Below are positions 28,813 to 38,857 of a stretch of 64,000 nt of DNA, in pieces. The DNA comes from Planctomycetaceae bacterium (GTDB lineage Bacteria > Planctomycetota > Planctomycetia > Planctomycetales > Planctomycetaceae). Position 1 is the first letter of the stretch. Every line of letters starts with the position of its first letter. Made by a program: the position numbers and the translations under genes. The stretch lies in contig JANQSH010000143.1 in assembly GCA_028284145.1 (NCBI GenBank), forward strand, positions 25,395-89,394, read 5' to 3'. The notes beneath the pieces are model-generated. The model searched no databases. It saw only the letters and a program-made list of their open reading frames with translations, and had not been told where the DNA came from.

Positions 28813-30126
28813 TCAATCGAGCTGCGAGAGGACTTCCCCTGCGGCTGTCAGCGTTGCGTTGATATCCTCTTCACTGTGCGCGCACGAGACGAAGTTCGCT
28901 TCAAACTGACTGCAGGGTAGATAGATGCCTCGATCCAGCATGCCACGGAAGTAACGACCGAAACGCTCAGTATCGTTTCTCGCAGAGACCGCCATGTTTG
29001 TCACAAAATCAGGATTGAAGAAGAGTGTGAACATGCTGCCAACCTGAGCGATGGAATGGGGCAATCCCGCTTCTGTTGCCATCTCTCTCAAGCCGGATGT
29101 CAGTTTCGACGTCATTGCTCCCAGTTGAGGATAGGGGTTCGTTTCTCTCAAAGTCGTCAACGTCGCGATCCCACATGCCATCGCAATCGGATTGCCCGAC
29201 AGCGTGCCTGCCTGATAAACCGGGCCGGTCGGTGAGATGGAGTCCATCACCTCGGCCTTGCCACCATAAGCTCCAACTGGCATTCCGCCACCGAGGATTT
29301 TGCCCATCGTGGTCAAATCCGGCGTGACGCCAAACCGTTCCTGTGCCCCACCCAATGCGAGACGAAAGCCGGTCATCACTTCATCAAAGATGAGCAGCGC
29401 ACCATGTTCTGTACACAACCGCCGGGCCGTATTGAGAAAACCGTCGAGCGGTGCCACCACTCCCATGTTGCCAACGACCGGCTCGAGAATCACGCAGGCT
29501 ATTTCGTTGCCTTGCTTCGTGAACAACGCTTCCAGTTGATCGATATCGTTGAATTCCAGCACGATCGTGTCAGCCGTGCATCCTTCCGGAACGCCCGGGC
29601 TGGAGGGCATACCATGTGTCAAAGCGCCGCTGCCGGCCTGAACCAGCAGGCTGTCGACATGCCCGTGATAACAACCGGCAAATTTGACGATAGTATCCCG
29701 TCTGGTATGGCCACGCGCCAATCGTACAGCAGACATCGTTGCCTCGGTGCCGGAATTGACCATCCGTACTTTCTCAACGCCTGGCACAATTTCGACGACC
29801 AGCCTGGCCAGTTCGGTTTCCAGTTCTGTCGGAGCGCCGAAACTGGTTCCCCGGGACAATGCCAGTTCAATCGCCTGGATCACCGCCGGATGCCGATGCC
29901 CCAGAATGTGCGGCCCCCACGATCCGACATAATCGATCAGCCGGTTGCCATCGATGTCGTACAGATACGCACCTTCGCCCCGGTTGATAATGAGTGGCGA
30001 TCCGCCAACGGCTCCAAAGGCACGAGCGGGGCTGTTCACACCACCGGGAATAACCTTGGATGCACTTTCAAAATGTTGTCCACTCCTGCTGAAATCCATC
30101 AGTTGATCCTTCTGCAGCACTCTCAT
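28813..30126 (-). CDS. hemL: Glutamate-1-semialdehyde 2,1-aminomutase
   Basis: A 437-aa PLP enzyme of the C5 tetrapyrrole pathway that converts glutamate-1-semialdehyde to 5-aminolevulinate. Family landmarks are VIPGGVNSPARAFGAVGG, GSWGPHILGHRHP, FAGCYHGHVDSLLVQAGSG, LIFDEVMTGFRLALGGAQ with the PLP-binding Asp, and TTMGKILGGGMPVGAYGG with Lys at about 276 forming the Schiff base. Length is normal. An ATG at 30099 is an alternative start. It is divergent from the MBOAT gene. It is a housekeeping gene beside the polysaccharide cluster with no obvious functional link. Confidence 0.95.
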   Translation of the reverse strand: MRVLQKDQLMDFSRSGQHFESASKVIPGGVNSPARAFGAVGGSPLIINRGEGAYLYDIDGNRLIDYVGSWGPHILGHRHPAVIQAIELALSRGTSFGAPTELETELARLVVEIVPGVEKVRMVNSGTEATMSAVRLARGHTRRDTIVKFAGCYHGHVDSLLVQAGSGALTHGMPSSPGVPEGCTADTIVLEFNDIDQLEALFTKQGNEIACVILEPVVGNMGVVAPLDGFLNTARRLCTEHGALLIFDEVMTGFRLALGGAQERFGVTPDLTTMGKILGGGMPVGAYGGKAEVMDSISPTGPVYQAGTLSGNPIAMACGIATLTTLRETNPYPQLGAMTSKLTSGLREMATEAGLPHSIAQVGSMFTLFFNPDFVTNMAVSARNDTERFGRYFRGMLDRGIYLPCSQFEANFVSCAHSEEDINATLTAAGEVLSQLD

Positions 30127-30355
30127 TGTTGTTCATCCGCAAAATTGAGCGGCTGACTTGCCAACTTTCAGTTACGCTTTCGTAATTCACGCTGTAACGA
30201 TAGTGGGCAAACGTTGCCAGACGTCAACGTCGATAATCGACCCGAACGGGGAATTCGCTTTTGACTCGGCTCTGAAGCCGGTTAGCCTTGAACAACGATT
30301 CCGTCTTTCCGATTCCCTCTTTTTGATTTCACTGTTCCTGCCGCGACCGCTCACC

Positions 30356-31783
30356 ATGCTTTTTAACAGCTTTGCCTTCTGGACCTTTTTCGCCATCGTC
30401 GTGTTGTTGTACCGTCGGCTCTCACACCGCGGGCAAAACCGAATGTTACTCGTGGCGAGTTACTTTTTCTATGGCTGCTGGGATTGGCGATTCCTCTCGC
30501 TCATTATCATTTCGACGATCGTCGATTATTTCGCCGCAATCCGAATTCAGAATTCCGATAAGATCGGCCACCGCAAAGGGTGGCTCACGCTGTCGATGTG
30601 CACAAACCTCGGCATACTCGGCGTCTTTAAGTATTACGGCTTCTTCGCCGGTGAATTGAGCAGTTTCTTCACGACAATCGGCATCCCTGCGCTGCTCCCC
30701 ACGCTCAATATCGTGCTGCCGGTTGGCATCTCGTTCTACACGTTTCAGACGATGAGTTACACCATCGATGTCTACCGAGGCGAAGCAAAAGCAACCCGAT
30801 ATTTCCTCGATTTTGCCTTGTATGTCTGTTTCTTTCCTCAACTCGTCGCCGGGCCGATTGAACGATCGTCCCGATTCCTGCCACAGGTTCTCAATCCGAG
30901 AACACATCACGCGGATAACTTTCGAATCGGTCTCTACCATGTGATGATCGGCTTGTTCAAGAAGGTGATCGTCGCAGATAACATGGCTGTCATCGTGAAT
31001 ACCATTTTCGCGACACCGACCAGCCAATTAACTGGGTTGGAATGTCTGGTCGGCGTGTACGCATTCGCCTTTCAGATTTACGGTGACTTCTCCGGCTATT
31101 CGTCCATCGCCCAGGGGATTGCCAAGTGGCTCGGGTTTGACTTGATGACCAACTTCCGCATGCCCTATTTCTCAGTTTCGCCAAGCGACTTCTGGCAACG
31201 CTGGCATATCAGCCTGTCAAGTTGGCTGCGGGATTATCTCTACATCCCACTCGGAGGGAATCGGGGCGGAAAGTGGAACACATACCGTAATCTCATGCTG
31301 ACCATGCTGCTGGGCGGACTCTGGCACGGTGCCGGCTGGACCTTTATTGCCTGGGGATTTTTCCACGGTGCCCTGCTTTGTGCATATCGTATCTTTGAAA
31401 AATCGCGAACAGAGAGTTCTGAACAGTCAACACGAGGATACGCGCTGTTCATACGGATCTGCCAAACGGTTCTGATGTTTCATCTGATTTGCATCGGCTG
31501 GTTGTTGTTCCGAGCCGAATCGATGACACAGGTCTGGAACATGTTGGGATTGATCGCCACCAATTGGCAATCAACGCCGCTGGCCATCAGTTCCGTCGCG
31601 ATGATTGCCTTCTTCGCCGGGCCATTGATGGTGTATGAACTCTGGCTTGAGTACCGTAAAAACCTTTATCTGTTGCCGGAAATCCACTGGCTCACCCGCT
31701 CAGCCGCGTACGGTTACTGCCTGTTGATGCTGCTGTTCTTTCTGCCACCAATACAAAACGAATTCATCTACTTCCAGTTTTGA
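30356..31783 (+). CDS. AlgI-type MBOAT O-acyltransferase
   Basis: About 475 aa from the ATG giving [12 protein letters not shown], a start typical of the AlgI/DltB group; the longer upstream frame does not look coding. About 10-12 TM helices. Signature stretches are [83 protein letters not shown] and [14 protein letters not shown] with the catalytic His. AlgI moves acyl groups across the membrane for transfer by a periplasmic partner. The SGNH gene 36 bp downstream is that partner. It probably O-acetylates the exopolysaccharide. Confidence 0.93.
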   Translation: MLFNSFAFWTFFAIVVLLYRRLSHRGQNRMLLVASYFFYGCWDWRFLSLIIISTIVDYFAAIRIQNSDKIGHRKGWLTLSMCTNLGILGVFKYYGFFAGELSSFFTTIGIPALLPTLNIVLPVGISFYTFQTMSYTIDVYRGEAKATRYFLDFALYVCFFPQLVAGPIERSSRFLPQVLNPRTHHADNFRIGLYHVMIGLFKKVIVADNMAVIVNTIFATPTSQLTGLECLVGVYAFAFQIYGDFSGYSSIAQGIAKWLGFDLMTNFRMPYFSVSPSDFWQRWHISLSSWLRDYLYIPLGGNRGGKWNTYRNLMLTMLLGGLWHGAGWTFIAWGFFHGALLCAYRIFEKSRTESSEQSTRGYALFIRICQTVLMFHLICIGWLLFRAESMTQVWNMLGLIATNWQSTPLAISSVAMIAFFAGPLMVYELWLEYRKNLYLLPEIHWLTRSAAYGYCLLMLLFFLPPIQNEFIYFQF

Positions 31784-31819
31784 TCAGTCAGAAAAGACTT
31801 TCTTCTTCGAGACTTGCAC

Positions 31820-32806
31820 ATGCATACTGTCACTTCACTTATTCAAATTCGGGAACTTCGCGTTGTCGCAGCGGTGATGGGGATATTGCTGTTGTGCGAA
31901 GTTGGCATGCGACTGGTTGAAACGCGGCTGTCAAAGGATACGGCACACCTGCGGGAATTCCCGAGCATTGCACAGGAACTCGTGACGAATGAATCGACTG
32001 GGCCGCGCGTTCTCTTTCTCGGCAACTCGCTCACGCGCCACGGCGTCGACTTGCCGACGTTTGAATCGGCGATTGAGTCGATCGGTGTGAACGACGCGTT
32101 CGTCACAGCCGCCCATCCGGATAACACCGCGCTGGCAGACTGGTACTACCTGTTCAAATCCCACTTTGCGGATTCCCAATCTGCTCCCGATCTGGTCATC
32201 ATCGGGTTTGAAGGAGGCCATCTCCGCGATGCTCCGTCGCGGCACCCAGGTCGGCTGGCCCGCTATTACACCGGCTGGCAGGGAGCTGGTGAGGTACTCC
32301 AACGCGACTACAATCACTTTGGTGATCGAGTCGATTACCTGTTGTCCACCGTCTCATCACTGTATGCCAATCGGGATCGCGTTAACCGCCGAACACTTTA
32401 CACGCTGATTCCCGGGTATCCGGAGACCGCACAGAAGATCAACGAGGCGATCGTTGCGAAAAACCAACACGTTGTAGAACCAACTGGCAATGAAGAGTCA
32501 TCGTACACCTGCAACCGGTTGCGGGATTTCGTCGCTCACGCCCGGAGCAGTGGTACGCACGTCGTACTGGTTGCGATGCCAGTACCCTACGAATACGGTT
32601 TCGATCCGGAATTGCTCAAAGCGGTGGACAAGCTGGAGATTCAACTGGTCGACTGCCGCGAAGTGGAAGGGATCACCGACGACCTTTTCCCCGATGGCCT
32701 GCACATGAATGAGATCGCCGCGAAAATTTATACGGAAGAACTGGCCAGGCGGTTGTCCGATCTGGTTGCCAGCATCAAACGTCCTGATGTCGTCGCCGCC
32801 AATTGA
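31820..32806 (+). CDS. SGNH-like periplasmic acyltransferase partner
   Basis: About 328 aa from the ATG at 31820; a TTG two codons earlier is possible. A single N-terminal TM helix (about 13-33) anchors an SGNH-hydrolase-like domain. The nucleophile block is VLFLGNSLTRHG, and the catalytic Asp/His block is FPDGLHMNEIAAKIY. The layout resembles AlgJ/AlgX/PatB proteins that accept the acyl group from an MBOAT protein. It is adjacent to and co-oriented with the AlgI-type gene, so co-transcription is likely. Confidence 0.8.
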   Translation: MHTVTSLIQIRELRVVAAVMGILLLCEVGMRLVETRLSKDTAHLREFPSIAQELVTNESTGPRVLFLGNSLTRHGVDLPTFESAIESIGVNDAFVTAAHPDNTALADWYYLFKSHFADSQSAPDLVIIGFEGGHLRDAPSRHPGRLARYYTGWQGAGEVLQRDYNHFGDRVDYLLSTVSSLYANRDRVNRRTLYTLIPGYPETAQKINEAIVAKNQHVVEPTGNEESSYTCNRLRDFVAHARSSGTHVVLVAMPVPYEYGFDPELLKAVDKLEIQLVDCREVEGITDDLFPDGLHMNEIAAKIYTEELARRLSDLVASIKRPDVVAAN

Positions 32807-32842
32807 CCCTGGGGGGCCTCAGGCTTTTCTCGCGAGGGAGGA

Positions 32843-32860
32843 TAGAGCGTAACACGCTCT
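32843..32860. repeat. Solo terminal palindrome of the interspersed repeat
   Basis: TAGAGCGTAACACGCTCT lies between the convergent SGNH and exchanger genes, 37 bases from either stop. It is a 7-bp stem with a 3-nt loop. It could end transcription from both sides, though no T-run follows. Confidence 0.7.
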
Positions 32861-32896
32861 GTTCGATCGTTTTGCGAGTGGGGGAGGCATTTTTGC

Positions 32897-34264
32897 TCAC
32901 TCCAGCCCCAACAGTCCCGAAGCCGTGATGTTCATCGAACCGAGGACCGCATAGGCGATGAAGACGCCATACAACGCGCACAGCATGATGCCTTTTAAGC
33001 GGGTCAACTGACGCTTGTGCCAGAGAATGCCGAGAGTGATGACCGACATCGCAGCCAGCAGAATTTGCAGAACGACGATCCCCTCGAAGGCGGCTTTGTC
33101 GCTGGCCAGGTCGACCGGCTGCCAACCGATCAGTGCGGTATTGAGAATCAACGGGATCGCCAGACAGACACAGATATCGAAAATGTTCGAGCCGAACGCG
33201 TTGGATACGGCACCGGAATCATCCCCGCGCATTGCCGCGCCGATGGAGAGCAGCGTATCGGGAACAGATGAAGCCGCCGCTGCGAGAATAACCGCGACAA
33301 AGAAAATCGGTACGTCGAGAACTTCCGCCGTGTGGGTGGTCACTTCAACGAGCCAGTAACAGGCGGTCGCAGCAATGATTGTCGCGATCAGCAGAATCAA
33401 AGTCGCCGACAGACCGTTGAGTCGAATCTCGAACAATCCGTAAAACGCTTCAGCCGATTGCGGTTTGTCTCCGTCCTGCTCGGAATGCCTGATTTCATCG
33501 ACCAGTCTGGTTGTGGTCCGAATGCCCGCAGCCTGTAAGGTTTCCACAATGGTCTCTGTTGGGGTCTCTTCACCGATATGTCCCAGATGTGCATGAATCG
33601 CCTTGATTGCGATGCGATAGCTGCGCGCATCGACATAGAGTTTGAACACGTAGGCACAGTACATCACCAGCAGGACGGCTCCCATCCACCAATGGACTTG
33701 CCCCTGCAACAAAAAAGCAATGAGTACCGCTTCGCATGCCAGAAACCAGAACCCGTCCCGAACAATCACTTCTCGATCGACATTAATGGCAGGGCGTTTT
33801 TTGCGAAAAATCGAAATCGTAATGGCGCATAAAGCCGGGATCAGAATCATGTTGAAAATGGCGGAACCAACGCAGGTCGCCAATGTCGAGCGAAACCCCT
33901 CCGGACCGGTTTCCTCAAAACCTTCTGCCGCAACGTCGGTTCCGGAAATGGCCAGCAGGACAAAGAAGAGACCGGTGAACAACTCAGGCATTGAACTGGC
34001 GACGGCATCGAGTGTTGCCCCGCGTACAGATCCGGGCAGTCGTAACCGGTCTCCCACCCACTGCGCCGCCTCCGCGAAGGGATCACATGCCTGCCAGATC
34101 ACGATCGAAATGACAACCACCTGCATCATCAGCGATGCCAGGGGAATGTTCAGTCCGATTGGCGAAAAAAGGCCAAGCAGAACAAGAGCAAGGACAGTGA
34201 TGAGTATTGCTCTTATTCCTGGCACTTTTTCTTCCGGTGGAACGGTAACACCACCTGAATTCAT
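32897..34264 (-). CDS. Sodium/calcium exchanger family membrane protein
   Basis: 455 aa of the CaCA superfamily with two alpha-repeats in inverted topology. The first is LDAVASSMPELFTGLFF followed by GSAIFNMILIPALC; the second is LAAAASSVPDTLLSIGAAMRGDDSGAVSNAFGSNIFDICVCLAIP. About 10-11 TM helices are split by a hydrophilic cytoplasmic loop (about 210-280). It probably exports Ca2+ using a cation gradient. It is convergent with the SGNH gene. The ion specificity is inferred from the family. Confidence 0.9.
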   Translation of the reverse strand: MNSGGVTVPPEEKVPGIRAILITVLALVLLGLFSPIGLNIPLASLMMQVVVISIVIWQACDPFAEAAQWVGDRLRLPGSVRGATLDAVASSMPELFTGLFFVLLAISGTDVAAEGFEETGPEGFRSTLATCVGSAIFNMILIPALCAITISIFRKKRPAINVDREVIVRDGFWFLACEAVLIAFLLQGQVHWWMGAVLLVMYCAYVFKLYVDARSYRIAIKAIHAHLGHIGEETPTETIVETLQAAGIRTTTRLVDEIRHSEQDGDKPQSAEAFYGLFEIRLNGLSATLILLIATIIAATACYWLVEVTTHTAEVLDVPIFFVAVILAAAASSVPDTLLSIGAAMRGDDSGAVSNAFGSNIFDICVCLAIPLILNTALIGWQPVDLASDKAAFEGIVVLQILLAAMSVITLGILWHKRQLTRLKGIMLCALYGVFIAYAVLGSMNITASGLLGLE

Positions 34265-34416
34265 AACGCGTCTCTTTCACATTGCGGACGGTCGGCAAAC
34301 GGACAGACATTGATTTTCGCTCCAGTGTAGTCGGCAGCGCGCGAGAACGGTACCATGACGTGTGAACTTTCTCTACCTCTCGTTCGGGGCACTCATATTG
34401 GGAACAAACCAATACA

Positions 34417-34623
34417 ATGCACAGTCATTGCAATTCCTTTTTCACCCGTCTTGAGAAAAACCTCACCGCACATTTCGTCCTCGTGATGATGGTCACGAGT
34501 CTCGTCAGCAACAACCCGTTTGCATCGGATTCTGGAAAAACGCAGCGAGAGTGTATCAACTCGATATTGAATAATGCGATGGTTGGTGGAGCATCACCGA
34601 TTCCCACCGGGACACACAATTGA
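34417..34623 (+). CDS. Small secreted or membrane protein, unknown
   Basis: 68 aa with an N-terminal hydrophobic stretch (VLVMMVTSLVSN) that could be a signal peptide with cleavage near ASDSG. The stop overlaps the start of the next gene (ATGA), supporting translation coupling. No family was recognised. It could also be a short upstream frame that controls the following gene. Confidence 0.5.
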   Translation: MHSHCNSFFTRLEKNLTAHFVLVMMVTSLVSNNPFASDSGKTQRECINSILNNAMVGGASPIPTGTHN

Positions 34624-35150
34624 TGCGAGAATTGTTTGTCGATTTTGTTCGATCTCCTTCCCGCGACACTTATCTGGCGGTGCACGAGGAATTAACTTCG
34701 TTGTCGGTCTACAACCCCTATTCCCGCGAACTTGATGACGTCAACCAGTTGATTGAACAGGAACGCTGGTCTGACGCAGACGCGGCACTGAACTCGGCCA
34801 TGCCGCAACTCATCCTCACGCCAAGAGCCCATTTGCTTTCCGCCATTATCGCGGAGAACCAGGGCGACGAGCATCGCGCAAGAATGGAAAGTGCGATTGC
34901 CGTAGCCTGTGTCGATGGCATTCTCGCCACCGGAGATGGTACGGAATCCCAACCGTACACCGTGACACGAACGACCGACGAGTACGATGTTCTCTCTTAT
35001 ATCGGCAAAGAGTTTCAACGGCAGTCGCTGTGCGACATCGATGGTCGACGGATCGATCAGATCGAGTGTACCGATGGTTCGGCTGTCTGCTTCGACATCA
35101 CGCGCGCTTTCGAACGCCTGCATCATTTACTGGACGAAGAGTCGCCCTGA
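34620..35150 (+). CDS. Hypothetical soluble protein
   Basis: 176 aa, mostly helical and polar, with no signal peptide. It overlaps the 68-aa frame by 4 bases. TPR-like helices cover about 40-100 (DADAALNSAMPQLILTPRAHLLSAIIAE), then a short beta-rich part includes GDGTESQPYTVTRTTDEYDVL. I cannot name a family with confidence. It sits just before a PQQ-propeller gene, about 90 bp away, and may share its transcript. Confidence 0.7.
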   Translation: MMRELFVDFVRSPSRDTYLAVHEELTSLSVYNPYSRELDDVNQLIEQERWSDADAALNSAMPQLILTPRAHLLSAIIAENQGDEHRARMESAIAVACVDGILATGDGTESQPYTVTRTTDEYDVLSYIGKEFQRQSLCDIDGRRIDQIECTDGSAVCFDITRAFERLHHLLDEESP

Positions 35151-35242
35151 CTGCTCAACCTGCCTGACTACTCAACCTGATTGACATCGTTACAATGGCA
35201 TACCTGTTTGACATCGGAATTCCATTTCGAAAGTGGGAAATC

Positions 35243-36481
35243 ATGCTTCGTCGACCTGACCTTTCAAACCATCTCATCATTGCATTCGCCATCGTCAATA
35301 TCGGATCAACATTACCTTCAATTCTGCAAGCCGACTGGCCCAATTGGATGGGACCGAAGCACAACGGCATCTCCGGTGAATCCATTCCTGCGGCAAATTG
35401 GCCGGAAGAGGGTTTGTCGATCGCATGGTCGAAAGATATTGGTATCGGGTTCAGTTCCATCTCAATTGGAGATGGTCGACTTTTCACAATGGGTCACACC
35501 GATGGCAAAGAGATCGTTTATTGCCTCGACGCCAAAACGGGCAAGACGGTCTGGACGCATTCCTACCCCGGCAAACTGGTCGACAGCCTGCACGAAGGTG
35601 GTCCCGGTTCCACACCAGCTGTTCATGGAGAACTCGTCTACACGCTTGGCAAGGAAGGCCAGTTTTTCTGTCTGAAAGTCAGCGATGGTTCCGTTGTTTG
35701 GCAGAAACAACTGATGAAAGACCTCGAAGTGCGCCTGCCCGAATGGGGTTTTACCAGCTCACCCTGCATCCTCGGCGACAAAGTGATACTCGAAGCTGGC
35801 CGCGTTGTCGCATATGACAAAAACACCGGAAGAAAAATCTGGCAGACCGAAAGGCATACCGCAGGTTACGGTTCTGCTCGCGCATTTGAACATGACGGCC
35901 AGACATTGCTCGCCACGCTCGATTGCGATGGGTTACGGGTTGTCAAAGCCGAGAATGGCAAGCAAGTCGCGTTTGCTTCCTGGCGGTCCCCCTACCGCAC
36001 AAATTCCACCACGCCGATCATTGTCGGCGACACGATCTTTATCTCGACCGGTTACAACATCGGTTGCGCGTTGTTCCGACTCAAAGATAGCCAACTGGAA
36101 ACCATCTATAAGAACAAAGAGATGCGAAACCATTTCAACAACAGCATTCTGCTTGACGGATATCTGTATGGTTTCGATGGCAACTCCAACCTGGGGCGAG
36201 TCGTGCAAGTCACTTGCATGGACCACAAGACCGGCAAGGTGATGTGGAAACAACGCGGCTATGGTTGTGGATCGCTGATGGTTGCCGATGACAAATTATT
36301 GATCCTCAGCGATAAGGGTACGTTGGCCATAGCCAAAGCAACGCCACGACAATTTGACGAAGAAAAAAGTGCGAAAATTCTTTCCGGACGCTGCTGGACG
36401 GTTCCCATTCTACTGGATGGAAAAGTGTACGCCCGCAACGCCCGTGGCCAGCTTGTTTGTGTCAGATTGCCGGGAAGTTGA
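35243..36481 (+). CDS. Secreted PQQ-type beta-propeller protein
   Basis: About 412 aa from the ATG at 35243, which gives a cleaner signal peptide (NHLIIAFAIVNIG...) than the ATG 48 bases upstream. Repeated PQQ_2-like blades appear as YCLDAKTGKTVWTHSYPG, FCLKVSDGSVVWQKQ, VAYDKNTGRKIWQTE and TCMDHKTGKVMWKQRG. These proteins usually lack a quinone and act as periplasmic scaffolds or sensors, so dehydrogenase activity should not be assumed. It is one of three such genes in the window. Confidence 0.88.
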   Translation: MLRRPDLSNHLIIAFAIVNIGSTLPSILQADWPNWMGPKHNGISGESIPAANWPEEGLSIAWSKDIGIGFSSISIGDGRLFTMGHTDGKEIVYCLDAKTGKTVWTHSYPGKLVDSLHEGGPGSTPAVHGELVYTLGKEGQFFCLKVSDGSVVWQKQLMKDLEVRLPEWGFTSSPCILGDKVILEAGRVVAYDKNTGRKIWQTERHTAGYGSARAFEHDGQTLLATLDCDGLRVVKAENGKQVAFASWRSPYRTNSTTPIIVGDTIFISTGYNIGCALFRLKDSQLETIYKNKEMRNHFNNSILLDGYLYGFDGNSNLGRVVQVTCMDHKTGKVMWKQRGYGCGSLMVADDKLLILSDKGTLAIAKATPRQFDEEKSAKILSGRCWTVPILLDGKVYARNARGQLVCVRLPGS

Positions 36482-36553
36482 AGAGTTTCAATCAATTCAT
36501 CCAACCCCTTTTCTGCATTCCGTCAGATCACGATTTGCGATTGAAGTTATCCT

Positions 36554-37426
36554 ATGGGTAATCGATTCAATCAATCCGGAGAACCGCAATCCTGGCGGGA
36601 GCGGGCTTACGAAGTCATCTTCGAGGCCGACACTCCGGCTGGCAAGCTGTTCGATGTCGTATTGCTGATCGCAATTTTGCTCAGCGTCGTCGTCGTGATG
36701 TTTGAAAGTGTTGACTCTTTTCGCAGAAAACATGGCGAATTGCTGCTCAAAGCCGAGTGGCTTTTCACAATCCTGTTCACAATCGAATACGTCATGCGCA
36801 TTCTGTGTGCGCGTCGCCCTCTACGTTACATCTTCAGCTTCTATGGCATCGTCGATCTGCTGGCGATCGTGCCAACCTACCTGACGATTGTACCAGTATT
36901 CACCGGTGTGCCGAGTACTCAACGGCTGGCCGTCATTCGCGCATTGCGGTTGCTGCGTGCGTTTCGCATCTTCAAACTGGCTCACATGCTTTCCGAAGCG
37001 AAAGCGCTCAAGCAGGCAATCTGGGCGGCACGCGCGAAAATCGCGGTCTTTCTGTCGACCGTCTTAATCGCGATTGTCCTCGTCGGCTCGGCCATGCACT
37101 TGATTGAGGGGGACAGAACCGACGAAAACGGAAACTCGATTGCCACCGGCTTTGATTCCATCCCCGAAAGCATGTATTGGGCGGTTGTCACAATGACAAC
37201 CGTCGGCTACGGCGATGTCTCTCCCACCACCGCGATTGGCAAAACGCTTGCGGCCTGCATGATGATGCTTGGCTACTGCATGATCATCGTACCAACCGGA
37301 ATTGTCTCCGCAGAATTAGCACAGCCGACCCGCAAAGCGATTACGACCCAGGTCTGTCCGGAATGTATGGCGGAAGGCCACGACAAGGATGCTATACACT
37401 GCAAATTCTGCGGTGGGAAGCTGTGA
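36554..37426 (+). CDS. Voltage-gated K+ channel with C-terminal zinc ribbon
   Basis: 290 aa with a six-TM Kv-type channel layout. S4 is RLAVIRALRLLRAFRIFK with regularly spaced Arg residues (about 124-141). The pore filter is TTVGYGD (215-221), after the pore helix MYWAVV. After S6 the cytoplasmic tail is short and ends in a CxxC-x11-CxxC ribbon (Cys 268, 271, 283, 286) with the last residues CGGKL. K+ selectivity and voltage sensing follow from the filter and S4. The zinc-ribbon tail is unusual for the family; a regulatory or assembly role is an inference. Confidence 0.9.
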   Translation: MGNRFNQSGEPQSWRERAYEVIFEADTPAGKLFDVVLLIAILLSVVVVMFESVDSFRRKHGELLLKAEWLFTILFTIEYVMRILCARRPLRYIFSFYGIVDLLAIVPTYLTIVPVFTGVPSTQRLAVIRALRLLRAFRIFKLAHMLSEAKALKQAIWAARAKIAVFLSTVLIAIVLVGSAMHLIEGDRTDENGNSIATGFDSIPESMYWAVVTMTTVGYGDVSPTTAIGKTLAACMMMLGYCMIIVPTGIVSAELAQPTRKAITTQVCPECMAEGHDKDAIHCKFCGGKL

Positions 37427-37721
37427 GGCGACGCCCCCGGTTTCTGATGGAGCGTTTGCCCCTGCACAGGTTGTAAGCGTTTCACTCCACCACCGTCGAA
37501 GAACATGAATCCCAGCAGGATGACCAGTGACAAGACGATAGCTGACCTCGGAAATTACTCGCGTCGACGCATCCAGTTGCGTTTGGAGTCTCGCTTCCTG
37601 TGAATCCCGCTATTCTGGAGCAGTTTCAGTCGTTCCCAACAGGTCGGGTTGGTATTTGTGAACGCAAGGTCCCTTTGGAAAATGACTTGGCACAAAACAG
37701 GTCATACCAGGGAGGGAAGCC

Positions 37722-37805
37722 ATGCGTTCACGACAGGATTATCTCGTGACCAAAGAGGAAGTTCACAGCTACGCCAAACAAGTCGTCCAGGCCATGCCTC
37801 GATGA
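37722..37805 (+). CDS. Possible 27-aa peptide with strong ribosome-binding site
   Basis: A short frame starting at an ATG preceded by GGGAGGGAAGCC, one of the strongest Shine-Dalgarno matches in the window. It encodes a basic, charged peptide beginning MRSRQDYLVTKEEVH and ending in AMPR. It lies in the 455-base gap between the K+ channel and ddl. It could be a real small protein, a leader peptide or chance. Confidence 0.35.
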   Translation: MRSRQDYLVTKEEVHSYAKQVVQAMPR

Positions 37806-37881
37806 CTTCGTCATCCCAGTTTGACGAGCAAACCAGGCCCATCACAACTGTGATTTTTCCTCGCCATAAAGCTGAGTGATT

Positions 37882-38784
37882 TCACAGGCATGCTCTCGCC
37901 GTGCGATCACACAACTCTTCAAAGCTCCAGCCCATTTTTTTTGCCGCTAAAGGGGCAAGGCTTTTATCTGTCATGCCGGGAATCGTGTTCATCTCCAACA
38001 CCCAGGGCTTTTGATTTTGATCCAGCATGACATCCAGCCGCGACAACCCACGCGTACCCAGTGCGGTCCGTGTCTGTTCTGCGCATGATTTGATCTGGTT
38101 GTGGACACCTGGTGCCAACGCGAATTCCAGCAGGAATCGGGTTTTGTCGTCGTAGTATTTTGCCTGATGATCAAAAAAGAGGCGGTCGCTCTCGATTTTG
38201 ACCAGCGGAAATCGCTGGTCGTCCAACCAGCCGATGGTCCATTCACTACCGATGATGGCACGTTCCAGTATCGCCCGTTCATCCAACTCGAAGCATTTTG
38301 ACAGTGCGGCATTGAGGTCAGAAGTTGAATGCACCAGCGCGACTCCCAGGCTCGATCCTTGCGCATCCGGCTTGACGACGAGTGGAAACCCGATGCGGTC
38401 GACAGCCTTCTCGATCTCTTCCCGCCGATCGGCCTGACTGAGCAAAACATATTCTGGTGTCGGGATGCCCCTTTCGATCAGCCGATTCTTTGTCGCAGAC
38501 TTGCTGAATGCGAGACGCGACACTGCTGCGCTGCTGCCTGTAAAGGGAATGTTCGCATTTTCAAGGATGGACTGCACGCTGCCATCCTCTCCGAAGGCGC
38601 CATGTAGCGCGAGAAAGACGAGATCAAACTGCGTCCAGTCAACCTGGTTCAGGTTGGTGTCAGCCGGGTCGAAGCACGTGACGTAATGTTCGCGCGACTT
38701 CAAGGCCGCCTCGACAGCAGCGCCGCTTTTCAGGCTGACGTCCCGCTCGGCAGACGTTCCACCAAACAAGAGTGCGATTCGCAT
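37882..38784 (-). CDS. ddl: D-alanine--D-alanine ligase
   Basis: About 300 aa from the ATG giving MRIALLFGGTSAERDVS, the standard Ddl start; the longer upstream frame runs into the rhodanese gene. ATP-grasp landmarks are LALHGAFGEDGSVQSILE, PFTGSSAAVSRLAFSK, LVVKPDAQGSSLGV and VLEMNTIPGMTDKSLAPLAA, with the metal-binding Glu/Asn. It forms the D-Ala-D-Ala dipeptide for peptidoglycan. Length is normal. It lies 73 bases downstream of the rhodanese gene on the same strand. Confidence 0.93.
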   Translation of the reverse strand: MRIALLFGGTSAERDVSLKSGAAVEAALKSREHYVTCFDPADTNLNQVDWTQFDLVFLALHGAFGEDGSVQSILENANIPFTGSSAAVSRLAFSKSATKNRLIERGIPTPEYVLLSQADRREEIEKAVDRIGFPLVVKPDAQGSSLGVALVHSTSDLNAALSKCFELDERAILERAIIGSEWTIGWLDDQRFPLVKIESDRLFFDHQAKYYDDKTRFLLEFALAPGVHNQIKSCAEQTRTALGTRGLSRLDVMLDQNQKPWVLEMNTIPGMTDKSLAPLAAKKMGWSFEELCDRTARACL

Positions 38785-38857
38785 TGCCGCGCGGTCGGAT
38801 TTGTTTTTTGACGGAATGCTGATCTCTGGCTCCACCGGAGTTGATGCGAGTGCAATG

